From: Hirudo medicinalis
Lineage: Eukaryota > Annelida > Clitellata > Hirudinida > Hirudinidae
NCBI GenBank assembly: GCA_011800805.1
Contig: MPNW01000357.1
Location: 160,067-178,185 of the forward strand
DNA: 18,119 nucleotides
Reading direction: 5' to 3'
The notes beneath the pieces were generated by a model. The model saw nothing but the letters and a program-made list of their open reading frames with translations. It ran no database searches and was not told the origin of the DNA. Of this stretch, positions 1 to 8,350 are shown piece by piece (the first letter of the stretch is position 1; every line of letters begins with the position of its first letter). Made by a program: the position numbers and the translations under genes.

Positions 1-143
1 GAGTGCATGAGTGGGTTTGGGTAGATGGAGTTAGGTGCTTGTTGGGGGTGGTGATGGTGATGATGATGGTGATGGTTGGGGTGACTGTAACAATCACTGG
101 CCTCTCTCTTTCGCCATTTCGCCCTTCTATTTTGAAACCAAAC
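1..143 (-). CDS. PRD-like homeobox gene, exon encoding homeodomain residues 47-60 and a His-rich tail (3' partial)
   Basis: Read on the minus strand from a TTTCAATTTCAG acceptor, this exon opens in phase 0 with VWFQNRRAKWRKRE, the second half of homeodomain helix 3. It carries Gln at position 50 and the invariant W48, F49, N51 and R53. The frame then stays open to the window edge, giving EASDCYSHPN, nine consecutive histidines, and PQQAPNSIYPNPLMH. The gene is a sequence-specific nuclear transcription factor. The His run is coded by mixed CAT/CAC codons and overlaps a triplet-repeat tract. No stop codon is reached, so the C-terminus, where aristaless proteins often carry an OAR motif, lies outside the window. 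The exon call is firm; the family beyond PRD-like Q50 is less sure. Confidence 0.93.
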
Positions 144-1185
144 CTGAAATTGAAAAAAGTAACACTTGATGTTTTAAAACATTTCAACATTTATTAATAA
201 ATGATATTTTTACGTTTTTACGTAATTTCTTCGATTTTAATAATACGCTTTTTGAAAATTAAATTTCCAAAATGACACCGAATGTTAGCGAGCTGACCAA
301 GCAATACATTGATTTGATCACTTGTTGAAAAAGTGATGTCCATTTATTTGATTAAATACCGTTGCATAACTAAGATGATTTGGATAAAAGTGATGATGCT
401 TCTGCTTACATTTATAACCTAGTTATTCTCAATCATTTTGCAAATCTGGCAAAAACAACAGAACGAATTTTCCATTCACGGCTTACGAACATTTCCTATA
501 ACATCTTCTCCTCCATGTCCACCTCTTCCAGAGTGAGAGAAGGAAAAAGAAAAGGGAAAAAGAGAAAACACGATGCTGGCCTTTGAAACTTCACCAATGC
601 ATCAATTAATGACAAAATGGCACCTCTAATGATTTCCTAGCATTCGCCAGTCATTAATTTTCATAACACTCGCCAGGGGTTCTGCTTAATGAGATGCAAT
701 TTGCATGAAGCAATTATGAGGCCTAATTATTCAATCATTTACCACCATTATCTCATCGAGAGGCTGCGATTAACGGACGGCTGTTGTGCAATGGGCGGGG
801 CCACTTTTCTATGAATAATTAATGAGCTTCGTCGGTAGGATGGCTTGTTAATTCTAATTAACTCGCTAGGATGAGTGAGGTTGTTTTATTGTCACTTCAT
901 CATCAGCATCGTCATCGTTGTCATCATCATCGATATCGTTATAATCATGTGATTTTCATAAGTAAAATTTAATAGCAATATGATTATTCATTGTAATTAT
1001 TCCAGAAAAGAAATGATCTGGTTGACCAAATCAAATTGACCAATGACAGTACTTCCAGGGAACTTGAGTCAAGCACCGAATGTCACCGTTGATTTCAAGT
1101 CATGATTGTTCAACAGAATATTCAAATAAACACAAGTAATTGAAGTAATAAAAACAATATTTCATGAAGCAGTTAATTTATTAAC
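144..1185 (-). other. Intron interrupting the homeodomain between residues 46 and 47
   Basis: The intron has a CAG|GTTAAT donor (at 1185) and a TTTCAG acceptor (at 144). A phase 0 intron between homeodomain residues 46 and 47 is a known shared feature of many PRD-class genes. The interior holds no convincing coding exon. The stretch at about 590-890 is richer in GC and in TAAT-type motifs than the rest and is listed separately as a possible enhancer. Confidence 0.88.
590..890. promoter_or_regulatory. Candidate intronic cis-regulatory module
   Basis: This non-repetitive block lies inside the homeobox intron. It contains many TAAT-core sites (for example near 606, 652, 687, 722 and 827), a palindromic homeodomain-dimer-like site TAATTCTAATTA at 849-860, and the 13-bp palindrome ATGCAATTTGCAT at 694-706, which contains a POU-octamer-like half. 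A GC-box-like GGGCGGGG is at about 794. The motifs are visible directly; enhancer function and possible autoregulation by the host gene are inference. Confidence 0.35.
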
Positions 1186-1231
1186 CTGAACTCTGGCTTC
1201 AGTCAACTGGATTCTCATTGCCAAATCTTCT
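1186..1231 (-). CDS. PRD-like homeobox gene, 46-nt exon encoding homeodomain residues 31-46
   Basis: This micro-exon has a GATTCAG acceptor and a CAG|GTTAAT donor. It supplies the last base of the split Arg codon (homeodomain residue 31), then EDLAMRIQLTEARVQ, covering the end of helix 2, the turn and the start of helix 3. Incoming phase 2 and outgoing phase 0 fit both neighbouring exons exactly. Joined to them it gives a gap-free 60-residue homeodomain. It is too short to appear as an ORF and was found by reading the intron for the missing homeodomain segment. Confidence 0.95.
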
Positions 1232-1493
1232 CTGAATCAAAATATTTTCAAATATCATCTATTGACTCTGATTCGACTTGGTATTTGATCGTATAACGTC
1301 AATCCCGACTTGACGCAACTAATAAGGATTGTTAAGGATGTCGAGGTAGGTAGTGGTAATTATATTAAATTATTATTAGAAATATTCTATTGAAAATAAC
1401 AAATTATTTTAATAATAACATAAATTGAATTTCTCAAATCATTATTCAAATCCAAATCAAGCAAAATCCTACATTCACACAGGTACTTCTCAC

Positions 1494-2070
1494 CTCGTAA
1501 AGACATCAGGGTAGTGAGTGGCCTGGAATGCTCTTTCCAGCTCCTCCAGTTGGAAGCTGCTGAACGTCGTTCTGTACCTCCTCTGCTTCTTCATGCCCTC
1601 CGAGGATGGAGGGGAAAATGACTTTTGAGTGGCGCCCTCCCCCTCCTCATCGTCAACCACCCTGTCACTGGCCATTCCCTTCTCATCGTCGTTGCCATTG
1701 GTAACGACCGAATGTCCCGCTTGTCTCGAGTTCGACCCCTGATTCTCCAGGTGTCCAGTGAAAAAATCGTCTGCGTTCGTTTCGTTGCTTTCCAGTTTGA
1801 CGTTCGTTGGACTGCTGAACGAGGTGGATGGAAACATTGGAATGGACAAATCGAGGTTCGAGGATTTCATCGAGTTCTCAGTTTCGTTTTCCTCTGTTTT
1901 TTCCACTCGGAGAAAGTTTCTTTCATCGCCGTCGTCTTCGTGTTTTCCATGTTTTCTGTTGTTGTTGGTGGTGGTGGTGGAAGAAAAAGGTAGGAAATGA
2001 AGATTCGTAGCCTGTTGTTGTTGTTGTTGTTGCTGCTGAAAAACCGGGGACATGTTGGAGGATTTCATTT
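1494..2070 (-). CDS. PRD-like homeobox gene (aristaless/Arx-like), N-terminal exon with homeodomain residues 1-31
   Basis: A strong acceptor (CTTTTCTTTTTCTTCCAG) precedes AA-ATG, so translation probably starts at 2066-2068. A coding upstream exon is not excluded. The exon gives about 191 codons: a poly-Gln run of nine near residue 10, Thr/Asn-rich and acidic low-complexity stretches, then [19 protein letters not shown] and the end of helix 1 into helix 2 ([10 protein letters not shown]), ending at an ACGAG|GTGAGA donor. With the next two exons it forms a complete homeodomain at about residues 162-221. [16 protein letters not shown] and [10 protein letters not shown] are shared with aristaless/Arx; other PRD-like families such as Pph13 or homeobrain are close. 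Possible short motifs are NLDLSIP, near the CtBP-binding PxDLS pattern but lacking the Pro, and VKLE, a SUMO-type consensus. No octapeptide repressor motif was seen. Confidence 0.95.
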
Positions 2071-2220
2071 CTGGAAGAAAAAGAAAAGATTGTGATGAAG
2101 TTTGAAGAACTGTACACTGGTGGTGGTTATGCTGATTATTATCGGTGATGTTATTGTTAATTAATAACAAATAATAAATTATAATTAATAATTTATATCA
2201 ACAGTTTATAAAGATATTAG

Positions 2221-2310
2221 CTGATGATAATGATGATGATTATGAAGATGACGACGACGACGACGACGATGAGGATGAGGGAGGAAAAAGAGGATGTTGA
2301 CGAGGATGAT
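2221..2310. repeat. GAT/GAC triplet-repeat tract
   Basis: Imperfect (GATGAT...GACGAC...GAGGAT) triplets lie in the short interval between the candidate 5' exon and the first clear homeobox coding exon. This would be intron sequence if the 5' exon is real. Confidence 0.8.
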
Positions 2311-2318
2311 GATGATAC

Positions 2319-2600
2319 CTCATTCCTGATGTCACGTACTGACAAAGTTAGCAGAAACTGACAATGCCAGCGATTGGCGGATCCCACGCCACGTTCGTGC
2401 GTCCGAGTGCAACGGAGCGGAACGATCCATGAGCGCCATATTTGTTCATTAGACCGGAACCTCTTCCATCGCTTCTCCAGCAGGAAGAGCCTGTTTGCCA
2501 TCTCTGGCTGTCATACATTTCCACGTCGATTGCACTCCGTCGATTCCGAGTCTTCGTTTCGTCACTCCACCACTCACTCACTCACTCACTCACTCACTCT
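2319..2600 (-). other. Candidate 5' exon / promoter-proximal region of the homeobox gene
   Basis: A CpG-richer, non-repetitive block lies directly upstream of the homeobox coding exon. Read on the minus strand it ends at a possible donor AATGAG|GTATCA, which would leave a 248-nt intron to the acceptor at 2071. Two overlapping minus-strand frames are open (an 83-codon frame ending SVRDIRNE at the donor, and one starting MYDSQRW), but neither resembles a known protein. The frame reaching the donor is in phase 0, which does not join in frame to the homeobox exon (AAA TGA would follow). A mostly untranslated 5' exon is therefore the simplest reading. Confidence 0.35.
2571..2599. repeat. (CACT)n tetranucleotide microsatellite
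   Basis: About seven perfect CACT/TCAC units lie just upstream of the candidate 5' exon. On the minus strand they read GAGTGAGTGAG. Confidence 0.9.
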
Positions 2601-2811
2601 TGCGATTATTAATGAGTGGGTAAGATTTATCCAGTTGTAATCGTTTTATATTAATACTGCCGTCATTATTATTAAATATAAAAATATTGATAATTGCAAT
2701 AATAATGACATTATTAACAGTGATCGTAACATCATTAAATTATTTTATCAATTCCTGAATAATCGTAGAATTATTAAAGCTCTTTTGAAAGATGACAACA
2801 TTGTTACCGAT

Positions 2812-2910
2812 ATCCTCTTCCTCCTCCTCCTCTTTCTCCTCATCTTCATCGTCATAGTCATCGTCGTCGTCATCATTGTCGTCATCGTCGTCGTCATCAT
2901 CATCATTTTT
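2812..2910. repeat. Pyrimidine-rich TCC/TCG/TCA triplet tract
   Basis: Imperfect triplets (tcctcctcc, then cgtcgtcgtcatcat) make a spurious Leu/Val/Ile frame. No protein family is recognisable. Confidence 0.8.
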
Positions 2911-3002
2911 GGAGAGATGTCTTTTGTCTTACAGGTGTTTATACAAGCAAGCCAGATAAACTCACGTGTTTGTTCGTTCTTTTAACTTTATGACTTAAGT
3001 GG

Positions 3003-3060
3003 TGTTGTTGATGATGATGATGATGATGATGATGATTTCGACGACGACGATGGTGTTGAC
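3003..3060. repeat. (ATG)n/(ACG)n triplet tract
   Basis: About nine ATG/TGA units are followed by GACGACGACGAT. It is a simple repeat. Confidence 0.8.
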
Positions 3061-3389
3061 GTCTATGATGATAATGTATTTTAAAGAATAAGTTATTACT
3101 GAATAAATATATTAATCACTTGTTAAATATATTCAATCTAAAAGAACATTGCATTGATTTGTTTCCTATTTAGTATAAAGTGTAGGAAATTATACATCCA
3201 ATAAAACTGATTTAAATTTTAAATGTAATATAATTTGCTTAAATAAATAATAATTAATAAATGAAGATTTCATCGCAATAAAGTGAGTAATGATAATGAA
3301 TGATGAGAAACAAAGGTCCTTAATTGCAACAAACAACAATGGACGAAAAACAAAGAAATTCTTGAAATGCTTAGAATTGGCAAATATAA

Positions 3390-3668
3390 GTTGGTGATTC
3401 TTCAAAAGTGAGACCTGTACTGAAGAAACTTGAAAACCTAATGACCAAGAACTTGGTTCTGGACGACAGCAAGAAATTGAGAGAAAGTGAACAATTCAGG
3501 AAAGCAATCCTGAGACAAGATCTTTCAAAAGAAGAAGACAGGGATGTACGCAAGAAGTTGCTCACCGATAAAATAAGTCGACCAGAAAGGAGCGAGTGGG
3601 TGGTAAGGATCAGGGTCGACCCGGGGCATGTTGTTCCATGGCGTTGCTCACAGAAGAAGAAAGGTTGA
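3390..3668 (+). pseudogene. Decayed LINE-type retrotransposon ORF1/gag-like fragment
   Basis: A frame opens after a TAA at 3387-3389 and closes at TGA 3666-3668. It reads SSKVRPVLKKLENL, DSKKLRESEQFRKAILRQDL and SKEEDRDVRKKL, then a tail with WVVRIRVDPGHVV. The order 'RPVL.KL...LVL..SKKLR.SE.FR...RQDL.KEE', then a charged run, then 'W.VR' followed by a hydrophobic patch resembles the C-terminal part of ORF1-type proteins of animal non-LTR retrotransposons, as I recall that family. No initiator ATG precedes it, no upstream ORF1 part or reverse transcriptase frame is visible, and the following sequence is non-coding, so it is a truncated relic. The alternative is an unrelated charged exon. Confidence 0.5.
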
Positions 3669-4090
3669 ATGAAATCAACAGAATTAGTCCTTTTTGTTCT
3701 TTGGAAGACTTTTTGGTTTCTCATGAATCGAGCAACTGAATACAGTTTTAGTTATTCAATTGAGTCCTTCTTTCATGGTCCCATGGAGATCACGAGCCAC
3801 ATCGGTGGACTGTAGAGATTCGAATGTTGTCCTTTATTTTGATTTGGTAGATTGTTTTTTTTAGATTTTTTTGGTCTTAAAAAATGAATATTAATGTTGA
3901 TAACATGGAATTGGTTCATAAAAAGATGATAACATCATCGACAATTGTGACAACGGTTGTGAAAAATTATTTGAAAAATTATTTGAAGAATTATTTGCTT
4001 AAAAGTTTTATTTTTCTGCGATCAATCCACCTTTTTGCATGGAAACTGTTTAACTACGGGAAATTTGCCGAGTTGTCGCTGGTCAAATAT
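3669..4090. other. Non-coding stretch
   Basis: This is AT-rich sequence with a short local repeat at about 3961-3998 (three near-copies of aaattatttgaa). I see no gene here. Confidence 0.5.
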
Positions 4091-4100
4091 TCCAGAAGAA

Positions 4101-4212
4101 TGGTGATGACGACGATGACGATGTTGATGACGTTGACGACGACGACGATGACGATGTTGATGACGTTGACGACGACGACGATGATGATGATGACGATGAC
4201 GATGACGATGGC

Positions 4213-4244
<32 letters not shown>

Positions 4245-4265
4245 CGATGATGATGATGATGATAA
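4101..4265. repeat. Imperfect GAT/GAC/GTT triplet satellite
   Basis: A 165-bp run of GATGAC/GACGAT variants contains a higher-order unit, gacgatgttgatgacgttgacgac, present twice at about 4117 and 4147. It makes poly-Ser (minus strand) or Met/Thr (plus strand) frames that are repeat artefacts. Confidence 0.85.
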
Positions 4266-4481
4266 CACTAATAATAATTATGATAATAATAACAGTAATA
4301 ACATCAATAAATAATTATAAGATACATTATACATGCAATAATAATAGCAAATGAAGAAAAGTGATTGTCAGAATGATAACAATAAAGATAATCATCTTCA
4401 GAGTCATTAGTAACCGAACGACATTGTACCGGTGGAGACCGGATAATTATTCAAACGACCGATCGCCATGAGATTATACGA

Positions 4482-4606
4482 GGCGCTATATAAATGGCGC
4501 TAAACAAATGGCGCTATATAAATGGCGCTAAACAAACTGCGTTATATAAATGCATAATAATAATAACAATAGTAATAATAATAATAACAAGAAGAAGAAA
4601 TTGTCA
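4482..4606 (+). mobile_element. 3' end of a non-LTR retroposon (L2/CR1- or SINE-like) with amplified terminal unit
   Basis: Five consecutive 14-bp units run from 4482 to 4551, alternating GGCGCTATATAAAT and GGCGCTAAACAAAT/C in an A-B-A-B-A' order. They are followed by GCATAATAATAATAACAAT. The string GCGCTATATAAAT followed by a short A/T-rich microsatellite is the typical 3' terminus of L2/CR1-group LINEs and SINEs sharing that tail in many animals. The repeated unit suggests slippage or template-switch amplification of the terminal motif. The 5' boundary of the insertion cannot be set. Confidence 0.55.
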
Positions 4607-5498
4607 TCATAATTATGTCTAGCTCTTGTAAATTATGAATTTAATATTTACGTTAATTATGGCCTTTTTGAAGAATTATTACAGCATATCCATTTCTATT
4701 TTAAAATGTAATTGTTCTAAACTTCAAAAATTCTTGGAACACCTTTTCTGAGTTTTTTGTGCGAAGCCATTTCACGATCACATTTTTGAACACCTTTGTG
4801 ATTAGTAACATTACAATATTTATTACGTAACACGTATGTAATATTTATTTATAATTTCGTTATTTCATAATTATTTAAGTCGTTATTATGAATAATTAAT
4901 TTTATTATTACTATTATTATTATTATTATCATTGTCATTATTATGGCAAAATAATGACAATATTGGTGTGAGTTTTATGGGTATATAAAAATAAATAAAC
5001 AAAAATAACAACAATAACAAAAGAACAAAAATTAATTCATCTTGGTTTCTTCAGAGTTCTTTGCTGACACACGATGCAAACTGTTCCGCTAAACTAAGAG
5101 CCTGAAAACACAAAATGGCCGCATTAACTTATCCTTGCAAACAACGAGGAGCAAAAATTAAATATTTATTTGCCAATAAAATTAAAATTTCCAACCGAAC
5201 AATCCTAATAAAACATTAACAACGAAACTAAAATGATCCCTTCGATTTGAGCAAAACTGATTTCAGACCAGTCCTGTTGATAATTCTATCTTTAAACTCG
5301 CCAAAGTGGTCAATCACCAATCGAATCTATTTTTAAGCAGCCCAGGAAAATCCAGGATTTACTTTTTCCTCCTTTTTGTTTTGCTTTTTAAATCGACAAA
5401 TTAACCGGTAGTGAATAAATTCGAATTTCGAATTAACATGGAAAAGAAATGTTGAGATTCAGAATGTAAAAATAAGATATTCACAAACATGTGAACAT
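4607..5498. other. AT-rich intergenic sequence
   Basis: No coding frame, RNA gene or clear transposon is visible. A short (ATT)n run lies at about 4905-4930 and a short inverted arrangement (attgtcattattatggcaaaataatgacaat) at about 4930-4960 could form a hairpin. The interval 5051-5160 is slightly more complex but unassigned. Confidence 0.5.
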
Positions 5499-5775
5499 CA
5501 TAGGTTACCGTAACGAGGTTACAAGAGTGAGTCGGGTTGATTTAGGGAGATACGAGAGGGGGGGCACTACTGAGGTTACTGATTCTGACAGGGGTCTACG
5601 GCCATCAGGGATGTGCATTGGGCCATTGGGGTTTTGGAGAATGTTTCGATGAAGAAATGGAAAGAAATACGATCGTAAAGTTTTGGAAAAGTTGCACAGC
5701 AAGACAAATCGCTCCTGCTGGTGATCCATCAACGTTAGCAACGCCAATGCATAACAAGCCCTGATGAATAACAAA
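5499..5775. other. Unassigned island of non-repetitive, GC-richer sequence
   Basis: This contrasts with the AT-rich flanks. An 89-codon minus-strand frame (5505-5774) and a roughly 50-codon plus-strand frame (GYRNEVTRVSRVDLGRYERG..., stop at the cga-tga near 5652) are both open. Neither is recognised and they are mutually exclusive. It could be an exon, a retroelement scrap or a regulatory island. Confidence 0.3.
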
Positions 5776-6107
5776 TTAACTCAACCAATCAGGAGATAAC
5801 AAGTTTACAGGACATTAACATAAATTATGCATTGTATTGTGATTACATGCACGTGATTTGAGTGATGGGTCGGTGCTCGATGATGAAAGTACTGGCAAAT
5901 TGAAAATACACATGCTTAAATAAATATATTGATGTTGCATTAGTGTACAATTTCTATAACGAAGCTAATTATTGATCAGTAATCTGAGGTTTGAACATAC
6001 ACGAGGAAAACAAAATTTGTAAGTCATTTACAATTTTCAAGTCATCGGCCAACAATTCTCTTCATCCATCCATCCATGGTTGGTGCACACTGTACTGAAC
6101 CGTTCAT
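5776..6107. other. Intergenic sequence, nothing assigned
   Basis: AT-rich unique DNA with a short (atcc)n run at about 6064-6075. I see no gene. Confidence 0.5.
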
Positions 6108-6323
6108 TTACAAATTTATTTGTTGTAAATTTATAAAAAAAAAATTTTCATAGTCACCATCGTCGTCTTCGTCATCATAATCATCATTATCGTCATCAAT
6201 GTCATCATCATAGCAAACAAGACGTAGAGAGAATGGTGGAAGGAAGAGGGAGGACAGCCGAAGTTCTTCCGTCCACGGAAGCCATCTCATATCCGAGGCT
6301 CCTGGAAGTCCGTCCATGTGGTC
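6108..6323 (-). other. Weak candidate exon
   Basis: On the minus strand a strong-looking acceptor (TTTCCTGTTTTCCAG) is followed by an open frame starting DHMDGLPGASDMRWLPWTEE and continuing through a poly-Asp stretch to a stop at 6108. The first 35 residues come from unique, CpG-containing DNA; the rest is triplet repeat. No family is recognised and no partner exon was found, so it could be chance. Confidence 0.2.
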
Positions 6324-6342
6324 CTGGAAAACAGGAAACAAC

Positions 6343-6354
6343 GGTGATGATGAC

Positions 6355-6402
<48 letters not shown>

Positions 6403-6475
6403 GATGATGATGATGATGGTGATGATGATGGTGATGATGATGATTATGATGATGATGATGGTGATGATGATGATG
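6343..6475. repeat. (ATG)n microsatellite with GTG interruptions
   Basis: About 44 triplets, mostly GAT with GGT and TAT interruptions. The Met-rich frame is an artefact. Confidence 0.95.
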
Positions 6476-6506
6476 TTAAAATCTAAGCAACACTACAATG
6501 AAAATG

Positions 6507-6509
6507 TTA

Positions 6510-6547
<38 letters not shown>

Positions 6548-6570
6548 ATTATTATTATTATTAATATTAA

Positions 6571-6606
<36 letters not shown>
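6507..6606. repeat. (ATT)n microsatellite
   Basis: About 33 ATT/TTA triplets with aatatta interruptions. It makes poly-Ile, poly-Leu or poly-Asn frames depending on reading frame. Confidence 0.95.
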
Positions 6607-6607
<1 letters not shown>

Positions 6608-6744
6608 CAGAGTTAACGAGTATAATAACGGCGAGAAGCATCTTCCGGCGGACGTCATTGATGGAGGTCGTGGAGACGTGACAACCAACAAAGACAGGAG
6701 ATGCGTGACTCGATTGCAGAGGATATTTTTCCTCTAATGATGCC

Positions 6745-7021
6745 CTCCATTACGGCGACGATGAGGACGACTACTGTGATGACGACCACGACCATGACCA
6801 TGACAATGATGATGACGACGATGTCGACAAAGATGATGATGACGACAATGATGATGACGACGATGTCGACAAAGATGACAATGACGACGATTTCGACAAA
6901 GATGATGACGACGACGATGATGACGATGACGACGATGATGACGATGACGACGATGATGACGATGACGACGATGTCGACGAAGATGACTACGATGATGAGG
7001 ATGATGATGATGATGATGATA
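6745..7021. repeat. GAT/GAC triplet satellite with a nested motif
   Basis: A 277-bp run of GATGAC variants has a recurring GATGTCGACAAAGAT motif (about 6820, 6862 and, with TTC for GTC, 6892) and a repeated GACGACGATGATGACGAT unit at 6912-6970. In plus frame 2 it is an uninterrupted Asp-rich string with unique residues on both flanks. See the findings. Confidence 0.85.
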
Positions 7022-7210
7022 TCATCGATGGCGTGATGGCGACGGAGGACGGTGTCCGAGGCGTCCCGGAAGTTGAAAGAGTCTCAAGATTTATGAAGTC
7101 TTGGTAACAGGCAGCACTATCGGAAGATCAATGCCCGAGGATTACTTGTGTCTCTCAGTCATTAGGCAGCCTGGGTCATCATTACCCTCAGGTCTCCCTC
7201 TCCCAAGGCT

Positions 7211-7332
<122 letters not shown>

Positions 7333-7333
7333 N
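7333..7333. other. Single ambiguous base (N) between two microsatellites
   Basis: The N sits exactly where (AAT)n changes to (GAAT)n. It may mark a collapsed or arbitrarily sized assembly join. Confidence 0.9.
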
Positions 7334-7458
7334 ATGAATGAATGAATGAATGAATGAATGAATGAATGAATGAATGAATGAATGAATGAATGAATGAATG
7401 AATGAATGAATGAATGAATGAATGAATGAATGAATGAATGAATGAATGAATGAATGAA
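7334..7458. repeat. (GAAT)n tetranucleotide array
   Basis: About 31 perfect copies of ATGA/GAAT. Frames read Phe-Ile-His-Ser repeats on the minus strand. Confidence 0.97.
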
Positions 7459-7526
7459 AGCCAAGTAGTAAAGGAATGAAACTGGCAAACAAAGTGACGA
7501 AGAATGTTATTTTATGACACTTGCAG

Positions 7527-7589
7527 GAGGCGATCGATGAGATGGAAATGAAAAACAAGGCATTACAGGACAAACAGGATCCCACTTGA
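7527..7589 (+). other. Very weak candidate terminal exon
   Basis: After a plausible acceptor (TATGACACTTGCAG) an in-phase stretch encodes EAIDEMEMKNKALQDKQDPT and a stop. The residues look coiled-coil-like, but 20 codons can arise by chance and no upstream exon in matching phase was established. Confidence 0.12.
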
Positions 7590-7918
7590 AAAGTAAACAC
7601 TTCTCCCGAAAAATTCATTGAAAACCAAATCCTCTCCATCATTGTTCATAACGTTTCCAGTTACCCTCCCCTCACTTTCGTCGTCATCTCTCTACGTCTG
7701 TGTCTCCTTCGTTGTCGGTCCGTCCTTCCATCGCCGTGTTTCTGTTCGTATTACTAAGTATTTCTGAGTATTTCTGAATGTTTCTCTGTATTTCTGTGCA
7801 CGTCTCCGTTACGCGGAATAAAGTGGAAAGTGTTCGGTGTCGTGTTACTGGTGGATGTTTGTTTCCGTTAAAAATATTTAATTTTTAAAAGTCATCAAAA
7901 CATCTCAGGTGTTGATTG
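7590..7918. other. Unassigned pyrimidine-rich plus-strand stretch
   Basis: The sequence is C/T-rich on the plus strand (cctcccctcactttcgtcgtcatctctctacg...), with a short internal repeat of GTATTTCTG/AATGTTTCTC units at about 7757-7799 and a GAATAAAG at 7817. This could be an old retroposon or transcribed UTR. No coding frame stands out. Confidence 0.3.
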
Positions 7919-7966
<48 letters not shown>

Positions 7967-7981
7967 CGATGACGATGACGG
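7919..7981. repeat. (ATG)n/(ACG)n microsatellite
   Basis: About 15 GAT units followed by GACGATGACGATGACG. Confidence 0.95.
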
Positions 7982-8250
7982 TGCTTCAGACGAAAGATTC
8001 AGATAAACAGTCGATATGATGCAATATGGCAATTGTTTGTTTCAACCTGATTATAATTATCATCCATTCATAATTTCAATTCTTTTTGTAATTTTGTAAA
8101 TAAATAAAATAATTTTAGACAGTTAAATGTTCCATCAGTCGGTTCAACAACCGACGGGAATTAGGTTTCAAATTTAGTCAAACTATCTGCCGATCAATGG
8201 AAAATTTGACAAGGCTCTGAAAATACAATTCCTATTTCCACTCAATTGGC

Positions 8251-8350
8251 ATGGATTGATTGAAGTGAGAAGGGATTGATTGAAGTGAGAATGGATTGAT
8301 TTAAGTGAGAATGGACTGATTGAATATGGATTTATTGAAAATGGATTGTT
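8251..8350. repeat. Degenerate 20-bp minisatellite
   Basis: Units ATGGATTGATTGAAGTGAGA run in a clean 20-bp register at 8251-8270, 8271-8290 and 8291-8310, then decay (8311-8350) into shorter ATGGATT..GA pieces. One substitution separates each neighbouring unit. Confidence 0.85.

Noticed and set aside
1625..2010. Plus-strand frames opposite the homeobox exon
   Set aside because: They are antisense shadows of the exon at 1494-2070; the minus strand carries the conserved homeodomain.
4083..4354. Poly-Ser and Met/Thr-rich frames
   Set aside because: Produced entirely by the triplet satellite; no unique residues with family resemblance.
5505..5774. 89-codon minus-strand frame starting MLFIRACYALALL
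   Set aside because: No family is recognised, and an opposing plus-strand frame is equally open. It is kept only as an unassigned island.
6233..7036. Met-, Ile-, Leu- and Thr-rich plus-strand frames
   Set aside because: Simple ATG, ATT and ACG repeats; not proteins.
7334..7458. Regular repeats considered as a CRISPR-like array
   Set aside because: A 4-bp period without spacers; it is a microsatellite in an intron-bearing animal genome.
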